Below are positions 63,161-64,000 of a stretch of DNA of 64,000 nt, in pieces. The DNA is from Puffinus mauretanicus. Its lineage: Eukaryota; Chordata; Aves; Procellariiformes; Procellariidae. The position numbers were made by a program, and so were the translations under genes. Every line of letters starts with the position of its first letter. The stretch's first letter is position 1. The stretch is taken from positions 806,001 through 870,000 of the forward strand of contig JAJKFH010000553.1 of assembly GCA_023333565.1 (NCBI GenBank). Reading direction: 5' to 3'. A model generated the notes under the pieces. That model did no database searches. It worked only from the letters and a program-made list of their open reading frames with translations, and had not been told where the DNA came from.

Positions 63161-64000
63161 GCAGAAGTCTCCGATATCCCCGACTAACACACCACATCAA
63201 GAAATTATTTCATGCTCTGGAATTCTCTGGCACCAAGTATCAGCCAAAAAAGGTCTAAAACAATGAACGTAACTCAATATATGCCACCAAAGGTTTTCTG
63301 TTCCCAATAGGTGCCAAGCACAATTGATTTTCTTTTACAGTTGCTTTCTTTGTTAGATGATGTCATGGATTATTTATCTCTGAAAGCATTAAATGATACA
63401 AAGCGCTTGATGAGTCATTGGGAAAAACAATCTTCAAGTCTAGCTGGTGCAAGAAAAAAGGACCATAAATTCCCTAGCCTCAGTGTTTCCAAGACTTGAA
63501 AGCAATTGCATTGCTCTCATACAGTGAATGCAAGGAGACTAGCTCTCCCACCATTCCCAAGTCATGCAATCGAGCAGCTGGTACTTCACAGCTTAGTATT
63601 TGGGTTTCAAAGCCTACCAATGTCACTCATTGCTCCAGAAATCAGCACCCGAAGGCACCTTGGACTGGTGCTCTTTGCCTGTGCCTCAAAGGGCCAAGGC
63701 TGGAGCAGAGGTGCTGTTCAGTCTGCAGCTGAGCCAGTGAAAGGCATGATTTTCCCTAGTGCATAACATTATTGGAGTGTTTGACCTACTGAGGTCTGCG
63801 TTGTCACAGCACGTGTTGGTACCCCCTAACATAGTTCTGTATTTTATTAGGTTCATGCAATCCCCCTTTGCAGCCTCAAAACAAAGCAAAAACATGCCTC
63901 AAGCACACTGATAAAGGGCTTTTGAACGGAGACAGATGAATCACATGCCATTTCACAATTAACACTTTAATTTTGAACATTAATTAGGGCACTGGTGTTT
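63161..64000. other. No supported gene to window end
   Basis: Two overlapping plus-strand frames at 63496-63766 and a minus frame at 63686-63895 lack recognisable domains. Nothing else is supported. Confidence 0.5.

Noticed and set aside
1..64000. CRISPR arrays, operons, phage or other prokaryotic systems
   Set aside because: No spaced direct repeats, no long or closely packed coding frames and no ribosome-binding-site pattern. Avian retrotransposons show that the DNA is vertebrate.

Overview
The window looks like gene-poor nuclear DNA from a bird, probably a neoavian. The evidence is the repeat content: two CR1 LINE 3' ends (43568-43813, 46432-46532), a decayed antisense CR1 reverse-transcriptase fragment (28900-29212), two copies of one ~0.6 kb solo LTR of a type I recognise from neoavian genomes (14834-15430, 47414-47988), and eroded MIR-like and other ancient amniote repeats. 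I saw no bacterial, phage, plasmid or organellar features, no rRNA or tRNA gene and no CRISPR array. Base composition is moderately AT-rich, and open frames are short and randomly spread, as expected for intergenic or intronic vertebrate DNA.

Layout. 1-14.2 kb: no gene seen, only homopolymer tracts and a small inverted repeat. 14.2-15.4 kb: a MIR-like relic, then solo LTR copy 1 with a perfect 5-bp target-site duplication (TSD). 15.4-27.2 kb: nothing gene-like; a GA run and a CG/CA alternating tract. 27.2-29.2 kb: an ancient CR1-like relic and the antisense CR1 ORF2 fragment. 29.4-35.3 kb: three AT-rich, homeodomain/POU-motif-rich segments that read like conserved noncoding elements. 38-43 kb: a TGTA microsatellite, ancient SINE-like relics and an AT-rich cruciform-capable tract. 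43.5-48.4 kb: the densest part, with a CR1 3' end, simple repeats, a cluster of RFX X-box-like motifs, a second CR1 tail, solo LTR copy 2 and, directly beside it, a possible retroposed 3' UTR ending in A16. 57.0-57.8 kb: the only place where I can argue for part of a host gene, the 3' end of a minus-strand transcript. 58-64 kb: no further exons identified, with another candidate noncoding element and a MIR-like relic.

No operon-like or multi-gene system is visible. If the window has a function beyond repeats, it is most likely regulatory. The strongest testable leads are the minus-strand terminal exons at 57.3-57.8 kb, the X-box-like cluster at 44.2-45.4 kb and the candidate conserved elements. 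All three need alignment or RNA data that I could not run.
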